A stretch of DNA of 64,000 nucleotides from PALSA-555 sp963821325. GTDB taxonomy: Bacteria; Actinomycetota; Acidimicrobiia; IMCC26256; PALSA-555. Shown here in pieces: positions 44,144 to 52,613 of the stretch. The translations under genes were made by a program, and so were the position numbers. The notes below the pieces were generated by a model that ran no database searches, had not been told where the DNA came from, and saw nothing but the letters and a program-made list of their open reading frames with translations. Position 1 is the first letter of the stretch. Each line of letters starts with the position of its first letter. The stretch is from NCBI GenBank assembly GCA_963821325.1, contig CAWGDC010000005.1, positions 124,001 to 188,000 of the forward strand, read 5' to 3'.

Positions 44144-45326
44144 GTGGTCCCCGGACGTCTCACCCGTTGGCTCAGCGCGGCCGTTGTCGGGGCGCTGCTC
44201 GTGCCCTCGCTCGCCAGCGGCACGGCGCGGGCCCAGACCGCGCGACCCGGTCGGGGCGGCGCAGGCCGAGCTGACCCAGGCGGAGTCCGCGGCGCAGCAG
44301 GCCGCCAGGGCGGTCGCGCAGACCAACCAGCAGCTGGCGGCCGTGCAGGCCCAGCTGAGCGCCGACCAGGCCAAGATCGCCCAGCTCCAGGCGGAGATCC
44401 CGGTCATCAAGGCCGAGGAGGCCGCGCTGCGCCAGAAGCTCCTCCAGCGGGCCGTGGCCCTCTACGAGGCGAACGGGCCCCTCGGCGGCTACGACACCTT
44501 CATCCCGGACCCGTCGCTCGACACCGCGACCCGGCAGGTGCTCGCCAACGACGCGGCGAAGCTCGACCATCAGCACGCCCAGCAGCTCGCCGCGCTCGAG
44601 GTGCAGCTGGCCCAGAGCGAAGCGCAGGTGCAGAGCGAGCAGGTCTCGTTGCAGCAGCAGCAGGCGCAGCTCGACCAGCTCGCCCAGCAGGAGAAGGCCC
44701 AGCAGACCCTCATGAACGAGCGGGTGGCGTCGGCCAACGCGGCCCTCGCCGCGGCCAAGGCGCTGGGCGTCTTCGAAGCGGCCGGCCAGCAGCCCGTGCA
44801 GGGCCCGTCGGTGCTGACCGGCGCGCAGATGGCCGCGTGGATCCGCTCGCAGAACTACAGCCCGAACCTCCAGACCTCGATCGACGACCTCGCCAACATC
44901 TACATCCAAGAGGGCAACGACGAAGGCGTCCGAGGCGACGTCGCGTTCGCGCAGGCCGTCGTCGAGACCGGCGGCTTCGAGGCCGCGCCCGACAACAACT
45001 ACGCCGGGATGGGCTGGTGCGACAGCTGCTCCAGCGGCACCGTGTTCCCCACACCCCGCGACGGCGTCCGCGCCCAGATCCAGCACCTCTTGAACTACGC
45101 CGACGCCAACTCGCGGGCGGCGCAGCTGCACCATCCGCCGTCGCCGTACTGGTACGGGATGGACCCCGCGACCGCCGCGTACAACTTCGACACCTTCTTC
45201 GCGAAGGGCTGGGCGCCGACCTGGGAGCAGATGGGGCACGGCAACTGGGCGACCGACCCGAACTACTCCGGCAAGGTGCTCCACATCTACGCCGAGATGC
45301 TCGCCTTCGCGCAGAGCGGCGGGTGA
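44144..45326 (+). CDS. Secreted coiled-coil glucosaminidase-like protein (one frameshift)
   Basis: Signal peptide from GTG 44144: RLTRWLSAAVVGALLVPSLASGTARAQ; an indel near 44,245 then switches to the frame AQAELTQAESAAQQAARAVAQTNQQLAAVQAQL, a coiled coil of about 200 residues. The C-terminal 130 residues carry EGVRGDVAFAQAVVETGGFEAAPDNNYAGMGWCDSC, the start of a PF01832-like glucosaminidase domain with the catalytic Glu in ETGGF, and YWYGMDPATAAYNFDTFFAKGW. About 393 residues. Likely an exported peptidoglycan hydrolase whose coiled coil docks to a regulator. Confidence 0.75.
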
Positions 45327-45477
45327 CCGCGGCCGGGTGAGGCCCGGCTTCGACCTCGGTGTCGCAGGAACCGGTGCGCCCGTCCGCGCGCGGTCGGCGA
45401 CGGCCGACGGGTGAGCGACGCGCTTCGCACCTCTATCATCCGCTCCGAGCCGGCACGGGCCGGCGGGGGAGAGCACG

Positions 45478-46464
45478 ATGATGCTGGGGCTGCGCTTCGA
45501 CCTGCGGATCCCGGACTTCGCGACGACGACGCATGCCCAGCAGTACGCCGCGGCGCTCGACATGGCGGCCTGGGCCGACCGCGTCGGGCTCGACAGCGTC
45601 GTCGGCTCCGAGCATCACGGCGCGCCCGACGGCTATCTCCCGGCACCCCTGACGTTCGCCGCCGCGGTGCTCGGCCGCACGCCGCGGATCGGGGTCAACA
45701 TCGCCGCCGTGCTCGTCCCGTTGCACGACCCGGTCCGTCTCGCCGAGCAGCTGGCCGTGCTCGACCTGTGCGCGCCCGGCCGGATCAGCATCGTCGCCGG
45801 GCTCGGCTACCGCAGCGTCGAGTTCACCATGGCCGGCGTGGACCGGACCCGTCGCGGCCGTCTCCTCGAGGAGGCGGTCGAGGTGCTGCGCCAGGCGTGG
45901 ACCGGGCAGCCGTTCACCTGGCAGGGCCGGGAGATCGTGGTGACCCCGACGCCGGCCACGCCGGGCGGCCCGCCCGTGCTGCTCGGCGGGTCGACGGAGG
46001 TCGCGGCGCGGCGGGCGGCGCGGCTGCGTTGCGGCTTCTTCCCGGCGATCGGTGATCCCCACCTCGCCGACGTCTACGCCGAGGAGTGCCAGGCGGTCGG
46101 CTTCGAGCACGGGTTCTGTGCCCTCCCGTCGGGCCCCGGCTTCGTCTTCGTCGCCGAGGACCCCGACCGGGCCTGGGCGCAGATCGGGCCGCACGCCCTG
46201 TTCGACGTCCGGACCTACGAGGCGTGGCAGGAGGGCCCGCAACGCTCCGCGGTCGAGGTGAAGGGCGCGTCGACGTGGGAGGACGTGCGGGCCAGCGGCG
46301 TGTACCAGGTGCTCACCCCCGACGAGACGGTCGCGCTCGTCGAAGGCGGCACCGGCACGCTGATCATGCACCCGCTCATGGGCGGGATCCCGCCCGAGCT
46401 CGGCTGGGAGTCCCTCGAGCTCTTCGAACGGGCCGTCCTCCCGCGGCTCCGCCCCGCACCGTGA
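45478..46464 (+). CDS. LLM class flavin-dependent oxidoreductase
   Basis: 328 residues, luciferase-like TIM barrel: LDMAAWADRVGLDSVVGSEHHGAPDGYLPAPL, IGVNIAAVLVPLHDPVRLAEQLAVLDLCAPGRISIVAGLGYRSVEF, RRGRLLEEAVEVLRQAWTG and PVLLGGSTEVAARRAARL. Such proteins use F420 or FMN. In actinobacteria with steroid or terpenoid catabolism they often act as F420-dependent dehydrogenases or monooxygenases. ATG 45478 has GGGGGAGA 6 nt upstream. It overlaps the PhyH-family gene by 4 bases (GTGA), so the two are co-translated. Confidence 0.85.
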   Translation: MMLGLRFDLRIPDFATTTHAQQYAAALDMAAWADRVGLDSVVGSEHHGAPDGYLPAPLTFAAAVLGRTPRIGVNIAAVLVPLHDPVRLAEQLAVLDLCAPGRISIVAGLGYRSVEFTMAGVDRTRRGRLLEEAVEVLRQAWTGQPFTWQGREIVVTPTPATPGGPPVLLGGSTEVAARRAARLRCGFFPAIGDPHLADVYAEECQAVGFEHGFCALPSGPGFVFVAEDPDRAWAQIGPHALFDVRTYEAWQEGPQRSAVEVKGASTWEDVRASGVYQVLTPDETVALVEGGTGTLIMHPLMGGIPPELGWESLELFERAVLPRLRPAP

Positions 46465-47642
46465 CCGGGACGCTCGCGTTCGCGCCCGTCGACTTCGACG
46501 GGTTCCACACCGTCGAGCTGCCCCGACGCATCGCCGGCGGGCACGGCGCGCTCGCCGCGCCCGACCTGCGCGGCGTCGGCCCGCTCGCGTTCCGCCTGCC
46601 CGACGGGCGGGCGTGGACCTTCGTCCCCGAGCCCGACACCGTGGCGCTCGTCGCCGGCGACGACGACGCCGTGACCGTCGCCGCGCTCGACGAGTCCAGC
46701 TGGTCCGACTACGCGCTGGAGCTGCGCACCTGCTTCGGGCTCCTCTACGCCGACCAGGTGTCGTTTCCCCGCGGCACCTTCGAGGACCTCGTCCGCTGGG
46801 AGCCCGCGCTCCGCGCCCTGTTCCACGGCCGACCCATCTACGACCCGGCGACGGTCGACCTGCCCGAGGACCTGACCCGCTCCTTCACCCTCGACGACGA
46901 CTACGCGTCCCACTTCGCCCGCACCGGCTTCGTGCACCTCCGCGGCGTGTTCGACGGCGCCGAGATCGACCGGCTCGTCGACGAGGTCGACCGGCTCACC
47001 GCCGCGGCCGTGCCCGGCGACGGTCGGTCCTGGTGGGCGACCCGCGACGACGGCGCCGAGATCTGCTGCCGCGTCACCTACACGACGCTCCTGTCCGAGA
47101 CGATCGCCGCCGTCGCCGACGACCCCCGGATCCGAGGGCTCGCCGCGCTCGGGCCCGCGGGGCTCGCGCCGACCCTCGACTGCCTCGACGGCTTCGCCGT
47201 CGTGATCAAGACGCCCGGCGCCGTCGAGGGCCTCGCGGACCTGCCGTGGCACCAGGACTGTGGCCTCGGCGGCCATCCGGTGATCTGCCCCGGCATCCAG
47301 ATCGGGGTGCAGCTCGACCCGGCGACGGCCGAGACCGGCCAGCTCCGGTTCCTCGCCGGGTCGCAGGGCATGTCGTGCCACCAGCTCCGCGCCAGCGAGG
47401 AGGACCGCTACCCGGTCGTGGCGGTCGACACCGAGCCGGGCGACGTGACCGTCCACGACCCGCACATCCTCCACGCTGCGCCGCCGCCGACCGGGCGGGG
47501 CATCGGCCGTCGTGCTCTCTACGCGAGCTTCGTGCGGCCCGAGACGATCGCGTACCTCGGACCGGGGCGCGCCTACAACGACGTGCTCTTCGAGCGAGAC
47601 ACGCGGGTCCGTTCGGTCGACGAGGTGCGCGCCGCCGACTAG
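46461..47642 (+). CDS. Phytanoyl-CoA dioxygenase family protein with N-terminal extension
   Basis: 393 residues. The first 140 are an unassigned domain (FDGFHTVELPRRIAGGHGALAAPDL, YALELRTCFGLLYADQ) resembling a regulatory or substrate cap; then the dioxygenase: GFVHLRGVFDGAEIDRLVDEVDRL, LPWHQDCGLGGHPVICPGIQIGVQLD (HxD), LRFLAGSQG and VTVHDPHILHAAPPPTGRGIGRRALYASF (distal His and Arg). Fe(II)/2-oxoglutarate hydroxylase, substrate unknown. GTG 46461 overlaps the LLM stop. Confidence 0.8.
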   Translation: MTGTLAFAPVDFDGFHTVELPRRIAGGHGALAAPDLRGVGPLAFRLPDGRAWTFVPEPDTVALVAGDDDAVTVAALDESSWSDYALELRTCFGLLYADQVSFPRGTFEDLVRWEPALRALFHGRPIYDPATVDLPEDLTRSFTLDDDYASHFARTGFVHLRGVFDGAEIDRLVDEVDRLTAAAVPGDGRSWWATRDDGAEICCRVTYTTLLSETIAAVADDPRIRGLAALGPAGLAPTLDCLDGFAVVIKTPGAVEGLADLPWHQDCGLGGHPVICPGIQIGVQLDPATAETGQLRFLAGSQGMSCHQLRASEEDRYPVVAVDTEPGDVTVHDPHILHAAPPPTGRGIGRRALYASFVRPETIAYLGPGRAYNDVLFERDTRVRSVDEVRAAD

Positions 47643-47658
47643 TGACGGCGGGCGGCGC

Positions 47659-48537
47659 TCAGCGTCGCCACGGCGGGTGCAGCTCGCGCTCCTTCGCGAA
47701 GCGCTGCGCCGAGATCGTCTGACCCGACAGACCCGCAGCGTCGGGCGACGTCGCGAGCCAGGCGATCACCGAGGCCGGCACCGTCGGCGGGGCCCCGGGG
47801 TAGACGCCCTCGAGGCCGAGCGACTTGGCGTTGACCGCCATGCGCTCGGTCACCACGTACCCGGGTTCGACGTTCACCACGGTCAGCTGCGGGTACTCGA
47901 CCGCGAGGATGCCGGCGAGGCGATGGAACGCGCCTTTGGACATGGCGTACGCCGCGCCCCAGCCGCCCTCGCCGGCCGGCGCGGGTGGGTCGGTGATGGC
48001 CACCGCGGACGTCACGTTCACGATCGTCCCCTCGCCGCGGTCCACGAAGTGGGGGAGCACGGCCTTGATGAGCACGACGGGGCTGACGGCGTTCGCCGCG
48101 AGCTTGGTCTCGAGCATGTCGATCGTCGTGTCCTCGAAGCGCAGCATGCTGCCCGGCCCGGTGTGCACCGCGTTGTTCACGAGCACGTCGATCCGACCCC
48201 AGTCCGACAGCACCTGCGCCACGGCCGCGTCGAGCGAGGCGCGGTCGAGCAGGTCCATCGGGACCGAGAGGGCCCGCACGCCGCGCGCCTCGATGTCCGC
48301 GGCGGTGGTGTCGAGGCTGCCGGGCACGGTCCCGCCGCCCGCGTCCGAGTCGTCGCGACCCTCACCCTCGTGCACGGTGCGAGCTGTGATCGCGACGTCG
48401 AGGCCCGCGTCGGCGAGGGCGACGGCGGTCGCCTTCCCGATCCCGCGGCTCGCGCCGGTGACGAGCGCGACCCGCCGGAGCAGCCATGGCCTGGACGTTA
48501 GAGTCCCACGGCTGGCGGCACAGGAGGAGCTCGACAT
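47659..48537 (-). CDS. SDR family oxidoreductase (start uncertain)
   Basis: VALVTGASRGIGKATAVALADAGLDVAITART, NNAVHTGPGSM, NVTSAVAITDPP and Y-A-M-S-K. An insertion GEGRDDSDAGGGTVPGS after beta-3 is unusual. The only in-frame ATG (48537) abuts the divergent SDR start (ATG 48536 on the other strand). An ATG at 48487 one frame away would give a more natural N-terminus (MA-RRVALVTG) if one base is removed. About 270 to 290 residues. Substrate unknown. Confidence 0.75.
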   Translation of the reverse strand: MSSSSCAASRGTLTSRPWLLRRVALVTGASRGIGKATAVALADAGLDVAITARTVHEGEGRDDSDAGGGTVPGSLDTTAADIEARGVRALSVPMDLLDRASLDAAVAQVLSDWGRIDVLVNNAVHTGPGSMLRFEDTTIDMLETKLAANAVSPVVLIKAVLPHFVDRGEGTIVNVTSAVAITDPPAPAGEGGWGAAYAMSKGAFHRLAGILAVEYPQLTVVNVEPGYVVTERMAVNAKSLGLEGVYPGAPPTVPASVIAWLATSPDAAGLSGQTISAQRFAKERELHPPWRR

Positions 48538-49432
48538 GCCAGGGATGTTGGACGGGAAGGTCGCGATCGTGACCGGCGCGGGTCGCGGGCTCGGGCGCTC
48601 CCACGCCCTCGAGCTGGCCCGGGCCGGCGCCCACGTCGTCGTGAACGACTACGCGCCGCCCGGCACCGACAACCCCGCCGCGGCCGTGGTCGCCGAGATC
48701 GAGGCAGCGGGGGGAACGGCGGTCGCCCACGCCGGTGACGTGTCGAGCTGGGACGACAGCCACGAGCTCGTGGCGCTCGCCATCCGCACCGGCGGGAGCC
48801 TCGACATCCTCGTGAACAACGCGGGGATCCTCCGCGACCGGATGATCTTCAACATGAGCGAGGACGAGTGGGACGCCGTGATCCGCGTCCACCTGAAGGG
48901 GCACTTCTGCCCGACCCGCCACGCCGTCGAGCACTGGCGCAACCAGTCGAAGGCGGCGGACGGTCCGGTGTACGGGCGGGTCATCAACACGTCGTCGGAA
49001 GCCGGCCTGGTCGGCAGCGCCGGCCAGCCCAACTACGCGACCGCGAAGGGCGGGATCATCCAGCTGATGCTGTCGACCGCGCACGGGATGGCCCGCTACG
49101 GGGTGACGGCCAACGCCATCGCGCCCCGCGCCCTCACCCAGATGACGGCACCGCTCGGCGGCTTCGACGCCAAAGAGGGCGACTTCGAGGTCTTCGCGCC
49201 CGAGAACGTGTCACCCCTCGTCGCCTACCTGGCGTCGCCGGCCGCCGGGAAGGTGTCCGGCCAGGTGTTCGTCGTGTGGGGCCGCCAGATCAGCGTGCTC
49301 GCCGGCCCCACCGTCGATCAGCAGTTCGACGTCGAGGACGCCTGGACCCCCGAGCGGGTCGACGCCGCACTGTCGCCCTTCTACGAGCAGCGCGAGTTCC
49401 TCCGCGACGGCTTCGCGTTCCGGCTGCGATGA
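48536..49432 (+). CDS. SDR family protein (3-hydroxyacyl-CoA dehydrogenase-like)
   Basis: 298 residues. GKVAIVTGAGRGLGRSHALELARAGAHVVVNDYAPPGTDNPAAAVVAEIEAAGGTAVAHAGDVS, NNAGILRDRMIFNMSEDEWDAVIRVHLKGHFC, and Y-A-T-A-K. The RD.M..NM.E..WD.V..VHLKG.F pattern is found in MFE-2-type multifunctional beta-oxidation dehydrogenases and FabG-like actinobacterial enzymes. A TAGAGT box lies at 48499 and AGGAGG 8 nt upstream. It opens a tightly overlapping four-gene operon (48,536-52,540). Confidence 0.85.
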   Translation: MPGMLDGKVAIVTGAGRGLGRSHALELARAGAHVVVNDYAPPGTDNPAAAVVAEIEAAGGTAVAHAGDVSSWDDSHELVALAIRTGGSLDILVNNAGILRDRMIFNMSEDEWDAVIRVHLKGHFCPTRHAVEHWRNQSKAADGPVYGRVINTSSEAGLVGSAGQPNYATAKGGIIQLMLSTAHGMARYGVTANAIAPRALTQMTAPLGGFDAKEGDFEVFAPENVSPLVAYLASPAAGKVSGQVFVVWGRQISVLAGPTVDQQFDVEDAWTPERVDAALSPFYEQREFLRDGFAFRLR

Positions 49433-50586
49433 CATCGGCGCCGGTCGCCCCGTTTCGCGTCGAGGTCCCCGACGCCGTCCTCACCGACCTGCAGCACCGA
49501 CTCGACGCCACCCGGTTCCCCGAGGCGCTGCCCGGCGCCGGCTGGGACTACGGCACCGACGCCGCCTACCTGCGCGAGCTCGTCGCCTACTGGCGCGGCG
49601 GGTACGACTGGCGGGCCACCGAGGCGCGGCTCAACGGCCTGGCGCACGCCACGACCGAGATCGACGGGCAGCGCATCCACTGCGTGCACGTCCGCTCCCC
49701 GGTGCCGGACGCGCTGCCGCTCGTGCTCACCCACGGCTGGCCGGGCTCGATCGTCGAGTTCCTCGACGTCATCGGCCCCCTCACCGACCCGGCCGCGCAC
49801 GGCGGCGACGCCGCCGACGCGTTCCATGTCGTCGCGCCGTCCCTGCCCGGGTACGCGTTCTCCGGGCCCACCCACGACCGCGGCTGGGAGCCGGGCCGCA
49901 CCGCCCGCGCCTGGGCCGAGCTCATGGCCCGCCTCGGCTACCCGCGCTACGTCGCCCAGGGCGGCGACTGGGGCGCGTTCGTCACGACGCAGCTCGCGCT
50001 CGCCGACCCTGACCACGTCGCCGGCATCCACGTCAACATGCTCGCCCCGAACCCCGGCAGCGACGACCCGTCGAGTTTCACGCCCGACGAGCAGGCCGCG
50101 CTCGCCGCGCTCTCCACCTACCTCGACGTCGAGGGCGGCTACTTCCGCATCCAGTCCACGAAGCCGCACACCCTCGGCTTCGCGCTCGACGACTCGCCCG
50201 CCGGGCTGGGCGCGTGGATCATCGAGAAGTTCCGGGCCTGGTCCGACTGCGACGGCGACATCGAAACCGTCTTCACGAAGGACCAGCTGCTCGACAACGT
50301 GATGCTCTACTGGGTCACCGGCACCGCGACGTCCTCGGTGCGGTACTACTACGAGTTCACCGACGCGCTCCAGCACGGGCGGCTGCCGCTCGGGGCGCGC
50401 ACCGAGATCCCGACCGGCTACACCCGCTACCCGAAGGAGATCCTGCGGACGTCGCGGCGCTGGGCCGAGCGGGACCACCACCTCGTCCACTTCGCCGACC
50501 AGCCCCGCGGCGGGCACTTCGCCGCCATGGAGCAGCCCGCCCTGTTCGTCGACGACGTGCGCGCCTGCTTCCGGCACGTCCGCTGA
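49429..50586 (+). CDS. Epoxide hydrolase (EHN-type), first copy
   Basis: 385 residues. N-terminal EHN segment (FRVEVPDAVLTDLQHRLDATRFPEALPGAGWDYGTDAAYLRELVAYWRGGYDWRATEARLN), oxyanion HGWPGSIVEFL, nucleophile Asp in AQGGDWGAF, and the catalytic His in QPRGGHFAAMEQP. This is the microsomal/juvenile-hormone epoxide hydrolase class, opening epoxides to vicinal diols. The ATG overlaps the preceding SDR stop (ATGA), and its stop overlaps the next ATG. Residue pattern is close to the second copy at 51,428. Confidence 0.9.
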   Translation: MTSAPVAPFRVEVPDAVLTDLQHRLDATRFPEALPGAGWDYGTDAAYLRELVAYWRGGYDWRATEARLNGLAHATTEIDGQRIHCVHVRSPVPDALPLVLTHGWPGSIVEFLDVIGPLTDPAAHGGDAADAFHVVAPSLPGYAFSGPTHDRGWEPGRTARAWAELMARLGYPRYVAQGGDWGAFVTTQLALADPDHVAGIHVNMLAPNPGSDDPSSFTPDEQAALAALSTYLDVEGGYFRIQSTKPHTLGFALDDSPAGLGAWIIEKFRAWSDCDGDIETVFTKDQLLDNVMLYWVTGTATSSVRYYYEFTDALQHGRLPLGARTEIPTGYTRYPKEILRTSRRWAERDHHLVHFADQPRGGHFAAMEQPALFVDDVRACFRHVR

Positions 50587-51428
50587 TGGACGACTTCGCC
50601 GGACGCGTGGCGGTCATCACCGGCGCGGCGAGCGGCATCGGCCGCGGCCTCGCCCGCCACGCCGCCCGCACCGGGATGCGCGTCGTGCTCGCCGACGTCG
50701 AGGCGCCCGCCCTCGACGACGCCGTCGCCGAGGCCGCGAGCCTCGGGGCCGACACCCTCGGCGTGCGCACCGACGTGAGCCGCGAGGCCGACGTGCGGGC
50801 CCTCGCCGACGCCGCCTACGACCGCTTCGGCGCCGTCCACCTGCTGTGCAACAACGCCGGTGTGTTCCAGGCCGGCGTCGTGTGGCAGCGCACCGCCGCC
50901 GACTGGGACTGGGTCCTCGGCGTGAACCTCTTCGGCCTCCTCCACGGCATCCGCGCCTTCGTGCCGCGGATGCTCGAGCAGGGCGGCGACGCCCACATCG
51001 TGAACACCGCGTCGATGGCCGGGCTCATCAGCGTCGCCTACAGCGGCCCCTACGTCGTCTCGAAGTTCGCCGCGGCGGCGCTCACCGAGTGTCTCGCCCA
51101 CGACCTCCGCGCCCAGGGATCGTCGATCGGCGTGTCGTGCCTCGTCCCCGGGCTCGTCGACACCCGCATCGGTGACTCCACCCGCAACCGGCCCGACGAG
51201 CCGCCCAGCGAGGTCGCCGCCCCCGACCACCACTTCGTCGCCGACGTGCTGCGCGACCAGACCAGCACCCGCGGCCGCCACCCCGACGAGGTCGCGGCGA
51301 TCGTGTTCGACGCGGTGGCCGCCCGACAGTTCTGGATCCCCACGACCGACGGCTACGACGCCCTCGTGCGCAGCCGCTACGACGCGCTCCTCGAGCGGGC
51401 CATGCCCCCCACCGCGCAGTTCGACTGA
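50586..51428 (+). CDS. SDR family oxidoreductase between two epoxide hydrolases
   Basis: 280 residues: GRVAVITGAASGIGRGLARHAARTGMRVVLADVEAPALDDAVAEA, CNNAGVFQAG, NTASMAGLIS, catalytic Y-V-V-S-K, then a 60-residue C-terminal extension (RNRPDEPPSEVAAPDHHF...FWIPTTDGYDALVRSRYDALLERA) seen in SDRs of hydrophobic alcohols. It overlaps both neighbours by a single base (TGATG junctions), so the products are probably made in fixed ratio. It may oxidise diols produced by the flanking hydrolases (inference). Confidence 0.85.
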   Translation: MDDFAGRVAVITGAASGIGRGLARHAARTGMRVVLADVEAPALDDAVAEAASLGADTLGVRTDVSREADVRALADAAYDRFGAVHLLCNNAGVFQAGVVWQRTAADWDWVLGVNLFGLLHGIRAFVPRMLEQGGDAHIVNTASMAGLISVAYSGPYVVSKFAAAALTECLAHDLRAQGSSIGVSCLVPGLVDTRIGDSTRNRPDEPPSEVAAPDHHFVADVLRDQTSTRGRHPDEVAAIVFDAVAARQFWIPTTDGYDALVRSRYDALLERAMPPTAQFD

Positions 51429-52540
51429 TGCCCCTGCCGCTCGAGGCGCACCGCGTCGGGCTGCCTGGCGACACGCTCGACGACCTGCGGGCGCGGCTGG
51501 CCCGCACGCGGCTCCCGAACCAGCTCGACGGCATCGGTTGGGAGCAGGGCACGGAGCTCGGCTACCTGCGCGACCTGCTCGCCTACTGGCGCGAGCAGTA
51601 CGACGGGCGGCGCCTCGAGGACGAGCTCCGCCGCTACGACCACGTCCGCGTCGTCGTCGACGGTCAGCCCGTCCACGCCCTGCACGCCCGCTCGACGTCA
51701 CCCGACGCCGTGCCCCTGCTCCTCGTCCACGGCTGGCCCGGCTCGATCGTCGAGTTCCTCGACGCGCTCCCACGCCTCACCGAGACGTTCCACGTCGTCG
51801 CGCCGTCCCTGCCCGGCTACGGCTTCTCCGGCCCGACGACCACCCGCGGCTGGCATCCTCGGCGCATCGCCGCGGCGTGCGTCGAGCTGCTCGACGCGCT
51901 CGGCTACGACCGCTACGGCCTCCAAGGCGGCGACTGGGGCTCGGTCGTCACCTCCAACGTCGCCGACCTCGTCCCCGAGCGCGTCATCGGGCTGCACCTC
52001 AACTTCGTCGTCGTGCCCCGACCGCCCGACGACGCCGACCTGACCGCCGACGAGGCCGAGGCGCTCGCCGCGCTCGCCGCGTGGCGCAAGGACGGCGCCG
52101 CCTACCAGGAGATCCAGGGCACCCGACCCCAGACCCTCGGCTACGCGCTCGAGGACTCACCGGTCGGCCTCTGCGCGTGGATCGTCGAGAAGTTCCGGGC
52201 CTGGTCGGGCGGCGACGACGGCCTCCGCGACTTTCGCGTCGACCGGCTCCTCGACAACGTCACCCTCTACTGGGTGACCGGCACGGCGACGTCGTCCACG
52301 CGGCTCTACTGGGAGATGCGCCAGGCCGGACGGGCCGCGCTGCCCGCGCGGCGCGTCGAGGTGCCCACCGGCGTGGCCTGCTACCCCGACGAGGTCTCGC
52401 GCTTCCCGCGCCGCTGGGTCGAGGACCGCTACCACGTCACCCACTGGGTGGAGCAGCCGCGCGGCGGCCACTTCGCGGCGATGCAGGTCCCGGACCTGTT
52501 CACCGACGACGTCCGCGCCTTCTTCGCCACGCTCCCCTGA
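51428..52540 (+). CDS. Epoxide hydrolase (EHN-type), second copy
   Basis: 370 residues with the same plan as the 49,429 gene: LPGDTLDDLRARLARTRLPNQLDGIGWEQGTELGYLRDLLAYWREQYDGRRLEDELRRYDH, LLLVHGWPGSIVEFLDALP, LQGGDWGSVV (nucleophile) and VEQPRGGHFAAMQVPDLF. The copies differ throughout, so this is an old duplication or two acquisitions. The ATG overlaps the SDR stop by one base. Last gene of the operon. Confidence 0.9.
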   Translation: MPLPLEAHRVGLPGDTLDDLRARLARTRLPNQLDGIGWEQGTELGYLRDLLAYWREQYDGRRLEDELRRYDHVRVVVDGQPVHALHARSTSPDAVPLLLVHGWPGSIVEFLDALPRLTETFHVVAPSLPGYGFSGPTTTRGWHPRRIAAACVELLDALGYDRYGLQGGDWGSVVTSNVADLVPERVIGLHLNFVVVPRPPDDADLTADEAEALAALAAWRKDGAAYQEIQGTRPQTLGYALEDSPVGLCAWIVEKFRAWSGGDDGLRDFRVDRLLDNVTLYWVTGTATSSTRLYWEMRQAGRAALPARRVEVPTGVACYPDEVSRFPRRWVEDRYHVTHWVEQPRGGHFAAMQVPDLFTDDVRAFFATLP

Positions 52541-52613
52541 CCCCTCGGACGCGCCTCGACCGACGGCAGTAAGTTCAGAGCAGACCGCTGTCGCCGGCCG
52601 GGGGGTGTCGAGC

